Assembly (NCBI RefSeq): GCF_029643245.1
Contig: NZ_CP116398.1
Span: 3,348,001 to 3,412,000 of the forward strand
Direction: 5' to 3'
DNA: 64,000 bases
Origin: Methylomonas sp. EFPC3
Lineage (GTDB): Bacteria > Pseudomonadota > Gammaproteobacteria > Methylococcales > Methylomonadaceae
Shown here: piece after piece, positions 48,902 to 57,868 of the stretch
How positions within the stretch are numbered: position 1 is the first letter of the stretch
How the letters are laid out: each line of letters opens with the position of its first letter
Notes under the pieces: model-generated
The model's database searches: none
The model's input: only the letters and a program-made list of their open reading frames with translations
Told to the model about the DNA's origin: nothing
Program-made: the position numbers and the translations under genes

Positions 48902-48942
48902 AAAAAGCGGCTACGGACAGATCCCGTAGCCGCTTTTTTTTT
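48902..48942 (+). terminator. Strong rho-independent terminator
   Basis: A 15-bp perfect stem (AAAAAGCGGCTACGG / CCGTAGCCGCTTTTT), a 7-base loop and a run of nine T. It lies 37 bases after the stop of the 42-residue protein. Confidence 0.95.
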
Positions 48943-49009
48943 CGCCCTCTGAGCCGGCTTTTCGGCAAAATCCCTTATAATCGGTAGTCTTTTGGCCTGC
49001 CGATCCATC

Positions 49010-50917
49010 ATGTACAAATCGTTAGTTCTAAAAATCAATAGGCTTTATTCGGAAAGGGTTCCGGCAACCGGCATCGGCTTGTTTCGGCTGCTGTTTGGTT
49101 TGGTAACGTTGCAGGAAGTGTTGTTTCTGCTGTATTTCAACCATCTGATTTTCGATCCGATTCCGTTCCTGGATGTCGAATTTCCGATGATTCCGTTCTT
49201 TCTCTGGCTGTGGGCAGTAGTGGCCATATGTCTGGCCGCGGGTTACCGTTGCCAAGTCAGCAGTATTGCTAACTATCTGTTCTGGCTGGTTTTCGTCAAT
49301 TTCACCCCGATGCAACGCGATTTTGACGGCGGCTTCGATTTGTTCATGACCGGTGCCAATTTCTGTTTGATCTTCATGCCGCTGGACCGGGCATTCGCCA
49401 TCGACGGATTACGCCGCAAATTGCGTAATCCGTTCGTTCAGTATTCCGCCTACGGACCGGAAACCGTCTCGGCCTTGACATACCATTTACCGGTCATCGT
49501 CTGCCTCGGCTTTTTATATTTCGATTCGGCGATTCACAAAATGTTCGCCGAGCATTGGCGCAACGGCCTTGGCGCCTGGCTACCGTCTTCCATGCCTTAC
49601 TACATATCGGCGCTCGATATGTCCTGGCTGCTGAACATCGAGATCCTGCAACAGACCATCGGTTACACCATCATCGTTTTCCAGTTCAGTTTCTTGTTTT
49701 TGTACTTCCGCCGGAATTTCAGGTGGTTGTACTTTCTGCTGGGATTGTCGCTGCATTTGGGCATCGCCCTCTCGTTGAATATCTATCCGTTCGGTATGGG
49801 CATGTTGATTTTCTATGCACTCATGATGCCGTTTGGTTGGTACCGTTTTATCGGAGCGCGGCTTTGCGCCAAACAGGCGGTTTTGACCGTGTTTTACGAC
49901 CAGCAATGTCCTCTGTGCAATCGCACGGTGTTGACCTTGAACCATTTCGACATATTGCGCCGTATCGATTTCAAGCCCGCGCAAATCCATGCTGCCGAAT
50001 ATCCGGCTTTGTCGCATTTGGGGCAGGAACAACTGATGAAGGATCTTTACGCGGTCGACGGTCAAGGCCGGGTCTATGCAGGTGTCGACACTTATTCGCA
50101 AATTCTGGTGGCGATGGGCTACCCGGCGCTGGCAGGCTGGACAATGCGCTTGCCGTTACTCTACGGATGGATTTGTAAGCGCTATCGGGCGATAGCCGAC
50201 AATCGGCAACGTCTAGTCTGCGACAGCAGTTGCGCTCCGCCGGTTGCCGACGCAGCCGAAAATAGTCTTTACCATCGAATTTTCGAGGCTGAGCATGCGA
50301 TCTCGGCCAGAAGTTGCGTCCACAAGATCAGTAAAGTGTTGTTGGTATTGATCTTGTTTCAACTCAACAGCAGCATACATTACGGTTTGCTTTACCGCTT
50401 GCACGTCGACACCCGGCAAACGCCGGTGACCAGCATGCTGAACAATATGAGCAATGCACTGTTGATGATGTCGCATACCTTTCTCGGCATCACGCCGCAT
50501 GCTTTGTATCTGCACGACCATTTCGAAGGCTACGACCATATTTTGGCGATTACCTATCTCGACGCGGATGGTACCGAGCGCTGGTTACCGTTCGTCGACC
50601 AGCAGGGCCGGCTGTTGGCGCCCAACTGGGGGCGGGTGCATTCGATGTGGGCCAATATCGCCGTTACGCCGAATATCGACGAATTGCGGCTGAAAAAATT
50701 CATCATGAAAATCACTGCTTTCTGGGGTATCAAAGGCGGTTTGGACCTGGATAACACCCAGTTCATCATCAAAATGAAGAAAATCAGGGCGCCGTTTACC
50801 TGGGAGAAAGATTTAAGAAACAATAATTTATCCGGTAGCTGGCAAACGATAGGCTCGGCACGCTGGGTCGGTAGGGAAATCAAAATCAGCCTGCCTATGG
50901 ACATCGACGCAATATGA
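49010..50917 (+). CDS. HTTM and DCC-type thioredoxin fusion membrane protein
   Basis: 635 residues from MYKSLVLKINR at 49010. The first roughly 290 residues form an HTTM domain (related to vitamin K-dependent gamma-carboxylase) with several membrane segments and RLLFGLVTLQEVLFLL and FDSAIHKMFAEHW. Residues about 300-400 are a DCC1/DUF393 thiol-disulphide domain with FYDQQCPLCNRTV (C-x2-C). A further membrane segment and a beta-rich C-terminus follow. It could oxidise or modify exported proteins. The natural partner is not known. A promoter and a small lipoprotein gene follow directly. Confidence 0.88.
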   Translation: MYKSLVLKINRLYSERVPATGIGLFRLLFGLVTLQEVLFLLYFNHLIFDPIPFLDVEFPMIPFFLWLWAVVAICLAAGYRCQVSSIANYLFWLVFVNFTPMQRDFDGGFDLFMTGANFCLIFMPLDRAFAIDGLRRKLRNPFVQYSAYGPETVSALTYHLPVIVCLGFLYFDSAIHKMFAEHWRNGLGAWLPSSMPYYISALDMSWLLNIEILQQTIGYTIIVFQFSFLFLYFRRNFRWLYFLLGLSLHLGIALSLNIYPFGMGMLIFYALMMPFGWYRFIGARLCAKQAVLTVFYDQQCPLCNRTVLTLNHFDILRRIDFKPAQIHAAEYPALSHLGQEQLMKDLYAVDGQGRVYAGVDTYSQILVAMGYPALAGWTMRLPLLYGWICKRYRAIADNRQRLVCDSSCAPPVADAAENSLYHRIFEAEHAISARSCVHKISKVLLVLILFQLNSSIHYGLLYRLHVDTRQTPVTSMLNNMSNALLMMSHTFLGITPHALYLHDHFEGYDHILAITYLDADGTERWLPFVDQQGRLLAPNWGRVHSMWANIAVTPNIDELRLKKFIMKITAFWGIKGGLDLDNTQFIIKMKKIRAPFTWEKDLRNNNLSGSWQTIGSARWVGREIKISLPMDIDAI

Positions 50918-50926
50918 AAAAGGGTG

Positions 50927-50955
50927 TTGCATGCGCAGATTGGTCATGCTATAAA
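50927..50955 (+). promoter_or_regulatory. Promoter of the first small lipoprotein gene
   Basis: TTGCAT (50927-50932), a 17-base spacer, then TATAAA (50950-50955), 62 bases before the ATG. Confidence 0.7.
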
Positions 50956-51017
50956 TTTTGCGTGCTTCGTTTAAGTACACTCAAAATTATAAAAACCCAT
51001 TAAATCTGGAGGATGTT

Positions 51018-51155
51018 ATGAAAAAAGTATTTTCTGTTTTGGCTATGGTTATGGTTATGGTGAGCTTGGCCGGTTGCATGGACGATCCAGACCAAGGCAA
51101 CCCAAAACCAAAAGGTTACGGTTCTACCAACCAACAAGGCAGCGGTATAAAATAA
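51018..51155 (+). CDS. Small lipoprotein A
   Basis: 45 residues from the ATG at 51018, with GGAGG upstream. The signal peptide ends in the lipobox SLAGC (Cys20). The mature part has only about 26 residues (CMDDPDQGNPKPKGYGS). Aspartate at +3 (C-M-D) does not give a clean avoidance signal, so the destination membrane is open. A close paralogue lies 180 bases downstream. Confidence 0.85.
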   Translation: MKKVFSVLAMVMVMVSLAGCMDDPDQGNPKPKGYGSTNQQGSGIK

Positions 51156-51189
51156 TCGTAGCCGTTACAGGATTTCAGACTCCTGATGT

Positions 51190-51215
51190 AAGGCCCGCAT
51201 TTGCGGGCCTTATTC
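51190..51215 (+). terminator. Terminator of lipoprotein A
   Basis: Stem AAGGCCCGCA / TGCGGGCCTT with a short loop, followed by ATTCGTTT. It lies 35 bases after the stop. Confidence 0.8.
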
Positions 51216-51335
51216 GTTTAAGGGCTTGACAATTTGATAATAACCCTGAATTTGCGTATCTGTTTTTAGCCGTGTTATAAAACCTTCCGTGTTCGATTGA
51301 CGAGCACGTAAAAATTAAAATTTTTTGGAGGAATT

Positions 51336-51458
51336 ATGAAAAAAGTACTGTCTTTATTGGCTATGACACTGATGATTGCCGGCTTGAGCGGATGCATGGA
51401 CGATCCAGATGCGTCAAAACAAAAAGTTTCCAGCGCTACTTCATCAGTACAGCTGTAA
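51336..51458 (+). CDS. Small lipoprotein B, paralogue of A
   Basis: 40 residues, too short for usual gene cut-offs. It starts MKKVLSLLAMTLMIAGLSGC, with the lipobox cysteine at 20 followed by MDDPD exactly as in lipoprotein A. The rest is unlike A (ASKQKVSSATSSVQL). GGAGG lies 7 bases before the ATG. The unit has its own terminator. Its leader is rather long (about 130 bases from the previous terminator). Confidence 0.85.
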   Translation: MKKVLSLLAMTLMIAGLSGCMDDPDASKQKVSSATSSVQL

Positions 51459-51473
51459 ACAAACCTGCTTAAC

Positions 51474-51504
51474 AAAAAGGCCCGTTGAATCCGGGCCTTT
51501 TTTG
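51474..51504. terminator. Terminator shared by lipoprotein B and plsC
   Basis: Stem AAAAAGGCCCG / CGGGCCTTTTTT, with T-runs on both strands. It lies between the convergent lipoprotein B and plsC. Confidence 0.88.
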
Positions 51505-51517
51505 TGTCAAACGGTTA

Positions 51518-52282
51518 CTAAACCTTGGTTTTTTCCGCTTCGATTTCTGCCATGGCCTGAGAAATCCAGGCTTCGGCTTCAGCATTGATATCTTTCGATT
51601 TCTTATTGACCGTAGTTATTGGCGGGCCGATTTTTACCTTAATTACGCCGGGATACTTTAAAAAGCTGTTGCGCGGCCAAAATTCGCCGGCGTTGTGCGC
51701 CAAAGGAATCACCGGGAAGCCGGATTTCTGGGCCAGCATAGCGCCGCCGGCATTAAATTTTTTGTGCGCGCCTGGCGCGACCCTGGTGCCTTCCGGAAAC
51801 ACCACGACGAACAAGCCCTCCTGTAAGCGTTCGATACCTTGATCGATCAACATTTTCAGCGCTTCTTTCTGATTTTGCCGGTCGATGGCGATTGGCTTCA
51901 ATGTCGCCAAAGCCCAGCCGCCGAACGGAATCTGTAGCAGGGATTTCTTTAAAACCGCGGTTTGCGGCCGAATAAACTGTCTCAACGCCACCGTCTCCCA
52001 GGCCGATTGGTGTTTGCTCAGCACGATCGCCGCCCGGTCTTGCGGGATGTGCTCCCGGCCCTCCACCTCGTAGCTCAGGCCGCAGCACAGCTTTAACATA
52101 TGAAGCAGGCAGTCTATCCAGATGTCGGCGAATTTGTAGCGCAAATGAAACGGCAGGAAAAACCCGCCCAGGATCGCCACCCCGACGATCAGCGTCGAGA
52201 TCACGATGTAAATGAATAGCAGGGTAGAGCCCAGATAAACTCTAAAGTCGGCTTTCGGAGACGATGTATGTCGCTGCGTCAT
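51518..52282 (-). CDS. plsC: 1-acyl-sn-glycerol-3-phosphate acyltransferase
   Basis: 254 residues. The N-terminal membrane segment is LLFIYIVISTLIVGVAILGGF. The acyltransferase site is SKHQSAWET (the catalytic His, with Glu where many PlsC have Asp), and FPEGTRVAPG is present. It makes phosphatidate for membrane lipids. Its ATG lies 41 bases inside the gmhB end. The start is the first in the frame. Confidence 0.93.
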   Translation of the reverse strand: MTQRHTSSPKADFRVYLGSTLLFIYIVISTLIVGVAILGGFFLPFHLRYKFADIWIDCLLHMLKLCCGLSYEVEGREHIPQDRAAIVLSKHQSAWETVALRQFIRPQTAVLKKSLLQIPFGGWALATLKPIAIDRQNQKEALKMLIDQGIERLQEGLFVVVFPEGTRVAPGAHKKFNAGGAMLAQKSGFPVIPLAHNAGEFWPRNSFLKYPGVIKVKIGPPITTVNKKSKDINAEAEAWISQAMAEIEAEKTKV

Positions 52283-52790
52283 AAAGATTGTCGAAAACGG
52301 GAACGTCTAGTTGTGGATTGTCGTTAAGGGTTTGCATGCCTTTACCGGTCTTGACCAACACCGGTCTGGCGCCGGCTGCTTGGGCGGCCTGTATGTCGCG
52401 CAACGCATCGCCGACGGCAAAAGTAGCGCATAAATCGATTTGTTTGTCTTGCGCCAATCGGCGAAACAAGCCGGCTTTGGGTTTGCGGCAATCGCATATG
52501 TCGCCGGGGCCGTGCGGGCAGTAATAGATTGCCTCGATTTCGCCGCCGGCAGCACGGGTCAGTTGCAACATTTTGGCGTGGATTGCGTCCAGCGTTGCCA
52601 AATCGAACAAGCCTCGGGCAATGCCGGACTGGTTGCTGATCACCGCTACGTGAAAGCCATGGCGGTTCAGCATGGCTATGGCTTCCAGGCTACCCGGTAA
52701 GGGCAGCCATTCAGCGGCGGATTTGATGAACTCGTCGGAATCGACGTTGATGGTGCCGTCCCGATCCAGTATCACGTAACGCCCGCTCAC
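52242..52790 (-). CDS. gmhB: D-glycero-beta-D-manno-heptose-1,7-bisphosphate 7-phosphatase
   Basis: 182-residue HAD phosphatase. The nucleophile motif is LDRDGTINVD, and the zinc loop CPHGPGDICDC (C-x-H...C-x-C) marks GmhB. It makes a heptose precursor of lipopolysaccharide. It overlaps glyS by four bases at its start and plsC at its end, the usual gammaproteobacterial order. Confidence 0.95.
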   Translation of the reverse strand: MSGRYVILDRDGTINVDSDEFIKSAAEWLPLPGSLEAIAMLNRHGFHVAVISNQSGIARGLFDLATLDAIHAKMLQLTRAAGGEIEAIYYCPHGPGDICDCRKPKAGLFRRLAQDKQIDLCATFAVGDALRDIQAAQAAGARPVLVKTGKGMQTLNDNPQLDVPVFDNLYDAATYIVSESRL

Positions 52791-54856
52791 GCTTGCAGCT
52801 TGGAAATGTCGGCGATTCGCAAGAATTGGTTGGACAATTTGGCCAGCAGCGCCAAGCGGCTGTTACGCAGTGCCGGATCGTCGGTATTGACCATCACGTC
52901 GTCGAAAAAAGCGTCGACGCTGTCGCGCAGCTGCGCCAGGCGGCTTAGCGCCAGCGCATAATTTTGTTCCGCCAATAACGGCCCGATATCGGCCTCCGAC
53001 TGTTCGGCGGCGATAAGCAGGTTTTTCTCCGCCGCTTCGACTAATGTCCCGATCTGCTCGGCCGGCGCTTGCTCGGACTTTTTCAGGATATTGCTGATCC
53101 GTTTGTTGGCTGCCGCCAAACTTTCCGCTTCGGGCAGAGCGCGGAAATTCTGTACGGCGCGGATGCGTTGCCAAAAATCGAACGGCCGGGTCGGATTAAC
53201 CGCCAATACTGCCTCGAATTCGTCGCTGGAAAAGCCCTGGTCCAGGCAATAGCCTTTCAGGCGGTCGAAAACAAAGCCGACCAATTTCTGCCGGATTTCG
53301 GCCTTGTCGAAAGCGTGGCTGAATTGCGTCAGCGCCGCATCCAGCAATTCCGCAACGTCCAAGGCCAAACCGTTTTCGACCAGTATCCGCAAGATACCTA
53401 TCGCGGCACGGCGTAAGGCATACGGATCCTTATCGCCGGTCGGAATCAGGCCAACGCTGAAAATACCGGCCAGCGTGTCGATTTTTTCCGCCAACGCCAG
53501 CGCAATGCTGATCGGCGCCTGCGGAATTTCGCCACCGGATTGTTTCGGGAAATACTGTTCTTCCAGCGCGTGGGCCACCGCCAAATCTTCGCCGTCGGCC
53601 GCGGCATAATAGCGCCCCATCGTGCCTTGCAGATTGGCGAACTCGCCGACCATATTAGTTATCAGATCGGTTTTCGCCAGTAGGGCTGCGCGCTTGGCCA
53701 AGCCCGTGTCGGCGCCGAGTTGTTCAGCAATCAGGCCGGCCAGATTGGCGACACGTTCGGTTTTGTCGAACAAGGTGCCCAGGTCTTTCTGGAATACGAT
53801 GGTTTTCAGGCTTTCCACCCGTTCGGCCAGCGACTGTTTTCTATCCTGCTTCCAGAAAAATTCGGCATCGACCAAGCGCGGCAGTACCACCCGCTCGTTG
53901 CCGGCCCGAATCGAATCCGGCCGCGAGCTTTCGATATTGGCGAAGGTAATGAAATGCGGCAGCAAACCGCCTTGCGCATTCTTCACCGGGAAGTATTTCT
54001 GGTTGGCCTGCATCGTCGTGATCAATACCTCCTGCGGCAATTCTAGAAAACGGGAATCGAAATTGCCCACCACCGGCACCGGCCATTCGTTCAGCGCAGC
54101 AACCTCTTCCAGCAGGTCCGCCTCGATATGGGCGACGCCGCCGACTTTTTCCGCCGCTTGGTTCGCCGCATCGCGAATCACCGCCATCCGTTCCTCGAAA
54201 TCGGCCAGCACCTTGCCCTGCAGTCTTAAAACCTCCAGATACTCGTGCGGATCGTGAATGCTCAAATCCTGCGGCGAGTGAAAGCGGTGGCCGCGGGTGA
54301 TCCGGCCGGTAGTGCGGCCGAGGATGTCGGTAACGATGATTTCGCTGCCGAACAATAGCACCGCCCAATGTACCGGTCGGGCGAATTCGGCGTCGAAACT
54401 GCCCCAGCGCATGCGCTTGGCGATCGGCAGATTGGCCAAGGCCTTGCGGATGATGTCCGGTAATAATTCGGCGGTGGCCTGACCTTTTACGGCCTGCTTG
54501 AAGATCAGCCAGGAGCCTTTGTCGGTCTCCAGTTTTTCCAATTGCTCGAAACTGGCGCCGCAACTGGCCGCGAAGCCCAAGGCCGCCTTGCTGGGCGCGC
54601 CGTCCGGCCCGTAAGCCGCTTGCAGGGCCGGGCCGCGTTTCTCGACCACCTTGTCGGCCTGAAAGGTTTGCAGATCGTCGATCAATACCGCGAGTCGGCG
54701 CGGAGTGGCATAGGCGCGGGCCAAGTCGTAACTCAACCCGGCATCCTGCAGACCGGCCAGGATGTTGTCCAGCAAGGCCTGGCTCAGGCGTTTCAGAGAC
54801 TTCGGCGGTAATTCCTCGCAGCCCAATTCGAATAGAAAATGATTGGTCGCAGTCAT
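52787..54856 (-). CDS. glyS: Glycyl-tRNA synthetase beta subunit
   Basis: 689 residues, normal length for GlyS. The N-terminus FLFELGCEELPPKSL is the family hallmark. The C-terminal part carries the anticodon-binding region. It forms an alpha2-beta2 enzyme with GlyQ, which is encoded two bases upstream. Confidence 0.97.
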   Translation of the reverse strand: MTATNHFLFELGCEELPPKSLKRLSQALLDNILAGLQDAGLSYDLARAYATPRRLAVLIDDLQTFQADKVVEKRGPALQAAYGPDGAPSKAALGFAASCGASFEQLEKLETDKGSWLIFKQAVKGQATAELLPDIIRKALANLPIAKRMRWGSFDAEFARPVHWAVLLFGSEIIVTDILGRTTGRITRGHRFHSPQDLSIHDPHEYLEVLRLQGKVLADFEERMAVIRDAANQAAEKVGGVAHIEADLLEEVAALNEWPVPVVGNFDSRFLELPQEVLITTMQANQKYFPVKNAQGGLLPHFITFANIESSRPDSIRAGNERVVLPRLVDAEFFWKQDRKQSLAERVESLKTIVFQKDLGTLFDKTERVANLAGLIAEQLGADTGLAKRAALLAKTDLITNMVGEFANLQGTMGRYYAAADGEDLAVAHALEEQYFPKQSGGEIPQAPISIALALAEKIDTLAGIFSVGLIPTGDKDPYALRRAAIGILRILVENGLALDVAELLDAALTQFSHAFDKAEIRQKLVGFVFDRLKGYCLDQGFSSDEFEAVLAVNPTRPFDFWQRIRAVQNFRALPEAESLAAANKRISNILKKSEQAPAEQIGTLVEAAEKNLLIAAEQSEADIGPLLAEQNYALALSRLAQLRDSVDAFFDDVMVNTDDPALRNSRLALLAKLSNQFLRIADISKLQA

Positions 54857-54858
54857 GA

Positions 54859-55785
54859 TTACGCTCCTTGTCTGGCCAGAATCGGAAAGCCCAGCGCTTC
54901 CCGGCGGTTGTAATAAGCTTCGGCGACCGATTTGGCCATATTGCGGACCCTGAGGATATAGCGTTGGCGCTCGGTCACGGAAATGGCGTGGCGGGCGTCG
55001 AGCAGGTTAAACGAATGCGAGGCTTTCAACACCATTTCATAGGCCGGCAGCGGCAGATTTTTTTCCAACAACATCAGGCATTCGCGTTCGTAGGTGTCGA
55101 AGCAGTTGAACAGGAAATCGACGTTGGCCAGATCGAAGTTGAACTCCGACATTTCCACCTCGTTCTGGTGAAATACGTCGCCGTAAGTGACCACGCCCTG
55201 CGGGCCCTGAGTCCAGACCAGATCGAATACGGACTCGACGCCTTGCAGATACATCGCGATCCGTTCCAGACCATAAGTAATCTCGCCGGTTACCGGCCGG
55301 CATTCCAAACCGCCGACTTGTTGGAAATAGGTAAATTGCGTCACTTCCATACCGTTCAACCACACTTCCCAGCCCAAGCCCCAGGCGCCCAGGGTCGGCG
55401 ACTCCCAGTTGTCCTCGACGAAGCGGATGTCGTGTTCCAACAGATCCAGCCCCAAATGGCGCAACGATCCCAGGTAAAGCTCCTGGATGTTGTCCGGCGA
55501 CGGCTTCATGATCACCTGGAATTGGTAGTAGTGCTGCAAGCGGTTCGGATTTTCGCCATAGCGGCCGTCGGTCGGCCGACGCGAAGGCTGCACGTATGCC
55601 GAGTTCCACGGTTCCGGACCGATCGCGCGCAAAAACGTGGCCGGATGGAAGGTGCCGGCGCCGACTTCCTGGTCCAAAGGCTGCAACAACACACACCCCT
55701 GATTCGACCAGTATTCCTGCAAAGTCAGAATCAGGCCCTGAAAAGTTGAGACATCGTTTTTGCTAGTCGACACGTTGAGAGCCAC
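54859..55785 (-). CDS. glyQ: Glycyl-tRNA synthetase alpha subunit
   Basis: 308 residues. Class II core with [17 protein letters not shown] near the N-terminus, [20 protein letters not shown] and [11 protein letters not shown]. It activates glycine. It is the first gene of glyQ-glyS-gmhB-plsC. The upstream intergenic stretch (55786-56018) is shared with the divergent ubiA and must hold both promoters. Confidence 0.97.
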   Translation of the reverse strand: MALNVSTSKNDVSTFQGLILTLQEYWSNQGCVLLQPLDQEVGAGTFHPATFLRAIGPEPWNSAYVQPSRRPTDGRYGENPNRLQHYYQFQVIMKPSPDNIQELYLGSLRHLGLDLLEHDIRFVEDNWESPTLGAWGLGWEVWLNGMEVTQFTYFQQVGGLECRPVTGEITYGLERIAMYLQGVESVFDLVWTQGPQGVVTYGDVFHQNEVEMSEFNFDLANVDFLFNCFDTYERECLMLLEKNLPLPAYEMVLKASHSFNLLDARHAISVTERQRYILRVRNMAKSVAEAYYNRREALGFPILARQGA

Positions 55786-56018
55786 TCGTTTGGTAAAAAT
55801 GCCCCGATTATATCCGAAATCGCTACGCAGGGCGGAAGGGCGCCGGGCCGCCGATACCCGACAAAGCTTGCTGGCGACGGGCGGGCCGCCGCAAAATCCA
55901 GAGTGAATTCGGCTGCGGTTAGACTAGTCGACAACTCGGTTAAAACCGCCGGTTTTGGATTAGAATGCCCGGCCATGGCCCGCAATCGCCCTTGTAACTT
56001 CCCAACCCGTGCCCAGCG

Positions 56019-56879
56019 ATGAATAAAATTACCGAGCGCCTTCGCCAATACTGGCTTCTCGCCCGCTTCGACAAACCCATAGGCATTTTCATTTTGCTGT
56101 GGCCTACCTTATGGGCGTTATGGATTGCCGGCAACGGCAGGCCTGACGGACTGGTGTTGACGGTATTCGTTGCCGGCGTGGTTTTGATGCGCGCGGCCGG
56201 CTGCGTCATCAACGATTATGCCGACCGCGATTTCGACCCGCATGTCGACCGCTGCAAGCAACGGCCGATCGCCGCCGGCCGCGTCACGCCCAAAGAAGCC
56301 TTGCTGGTATTTGCAGCACTGTGCCTGACCGCGTTCGGCCTGGTGTTATTAATGAACTGGTACACTATAGCGCTGTCCTTCGTCGGCGCTTTTCTGGCGG
56401 CCAGCTATCCGTTCATGAAACGCTATACCCATTTGCCGCAAGCCTATCTGGGCGCGGCATTCGGTTTTGCGGTACCGATGGCGTTTGCCGCCCAAACCAA
56501 CAGCATCCCGTTGGTGGGCTGGGTTTTATATCTGGCGGTTTTGCTGTGGGCGCTGGTGTACGACACGATGTATGCGATGGTTGATATCGACGACGACTTG
56601 AAAATCGGCGTTAAATCCACGGCAATTTTATTCGGCAGCCGGGTGCGGGAAATCACCGGCGGTCTGCAAGTCGTCATACTGGGCTTGTTAGTCTGGATCG
56701 GCACGCGACAGCAATTGGCCTGGCCCTATTACGCCGGTTTATTGGCCGCGACCGGTTTTGCGGTTTACCAGCAAACGCTGATCTTCCATTTCGACAAACC
56801 CAATTGTTTCAAAGCGTTTTTGAACAACAACTGGTTTGGTCTGGCCGTATTTGCCGGGCTGGTACTGGCATACCTGTAA
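56019..56879 (+). CDS. ubiA: 4-hydroxybenzoate octaprenyltransferase
   Basis: 286 residues with about eight membrane segments. The two aspartate-rich motifs are NDYADRDFDPHVDR and DIDDDLKIGVKST, which bind the prenyl diphosphate and Mg2+. It attaches the isoprenoid tail in ubiquinone synthesis. ubiC is not adjacent. Confidence 0.95.
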   Translation: MNKITERLRQYWLLARFDKPIGIFILLWPTLWALWIAGNGRPDGLVLTVFVAGVVLMRAAGCVINDYADRDFDPHVDRCKQRPIAAGRVTPKEALLVFAALCLTAFGLVLLMNWYTIALSFVGAFLAASYPFMKRYTHLPQAYLGAAFGFAVPMAFAAQTNSIPLVGWVLYLAVLLWALVYDTMYAMVDIDDDLKIGVKSTAILFGSRVREITGGLQVVILGLLVWIGTRQQLAWPYYAGLLAATGFAVYQQTLIFHFDKPNCFKAFLNNNWFGLAVFAGLVLAYL

Positions 56880-57089
56880 CCGGACAGACTGGGTTGACGC
56901 CGGATTTTTTGCGTTACCGGCGGTCCTCCCAAGCGGATGCGTTTGCCAGGCGGCGGTGATGCTTTTATTACCGCAACTGAATTTTGGCAAGCCGCGGCTG
57001 TTGGCCGCGGACTTGGCGAGGTAGAACCCGTAGCGCGGCTATTTGGATGCGGGATGTTCGCTGGTTTCAAGGCATATGGTGGGCTCGCG

Positions 57090-57138
57090 TTGACAATCAA
57101 TCGATTGATTGATATTTTCTAAATCAATCGATTGATTT
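57090..57138 (+). promoter_or_regulatory. Promoter with double palindromic operator of the TetR gene
   Basis: TTGACA (57090-57095), a 17-base spacer, then TATTTT (57113-57118). The palindrome AATCAATCGATTGATT fills 57095-57110 within the spacer. A second copy, AAATCAATCGATTGATTT, lies at 57121-57138 over the probable start site. The centres are 27 bases apart. Repressor binding would block the promoter. Confidence 0.85.
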
Positions 57139-57159
57139 CTTGCTTGGATATTCGGCGGC

Positions 57160-57840
57160 ATGACTAAAACCACCCCCTACGACACCGATACTCATGATTC
57201 CCGCAGCAGACTGGTCAGCGCTGCACTGCGCCTGTTTGCCGAAAAAGGTTACGAAGGCGCCTCCACCCGCGAGATCTGCGAGGCGGCAGGCGTCAACATT
57301 TCCGCGATCCGCTATTACTTCGGCGACAAAGCCGGCTTGTACCGCGCCGCGTTCACCGAGCCGATGGGTGAATCCCCGTGCGGTGCGAACATAGCCGAAT
57401 ATGCCGATTTGCCGTTGCCCGAAGTGTTTTACCGCTTCTTCAGCGAATTTCTGGAGCCCCTCAAAAAAGGCGAAGAGCTCGGGCTGGTGATGAAGCTGCA
57501 TTTTCGGGAGATGATCGAGCCGACCGGGGCTTGGCAGCAAGAGATCGATGCGGAGATCAAGCCGCAGCACGATGGCTTGGTGGCGTTGTTGCAAGCCCAT
57601 TTTGGCCTGGCTGAAATCGACGACGATTTGCATCGGCTGGCGTTCTCGATCACCGGCATGGCCGTGCATTTTTATGTCGGGCAAGACGTCATCGCCGCGG
57701 TTTCGCCGCCGTTGTTGAATACGCCCGACGCAGTCGACATCCTGGCGGAACGTTTGGCCGGCTACGCGACGGCTATGGTTGCCGGGGAGGCGGCACGGCG
57801 TCGGCTGCCCGTTGTAGCCCAGGTTTGGCATTCGCATTAA
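57160..57840 (+). CDS. TetR/AcrR family regulator (CecR-like, DUF1956)
   Basis: 226 residues. The N-terminal helix-turn-helix is RLFAEKGYEGASTREICEAAGVNISAIRYYFGDKAGLYRAAF. The C-terminal domain of DUF1956 type (PEVFYRFFSEFLEPLKKG) is as in E. coli CecR. It probably represses itself and the downstream efflux genes through the two palindromes before its start. The RND adaptor gene begins 28 bases later. Confidence 0.92.
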   Translation: MTKTTPYDTDTHDSRSRLVSAALRLFAEKGYEGASTREICEAAGVNISAIRYYFGDKAGLYRAAFTEPMGESPCGANIAEYADLPLPEVFYRFFSEFLEPLKKGEELGLVMKLHFREMIEPTGAWQQEIDAEIKPQHDGLVALLQAHFGLAEIDDDLHRLAFSITGMAVHFYVGQDVIAAVSPPLLNTPDAVDILAERLAGYATAMVAGEAARRRLPVVAQVWHSH

Positions 57841-57868
57841 ATCAGATCTATTTCACTGGAGGAAAACC

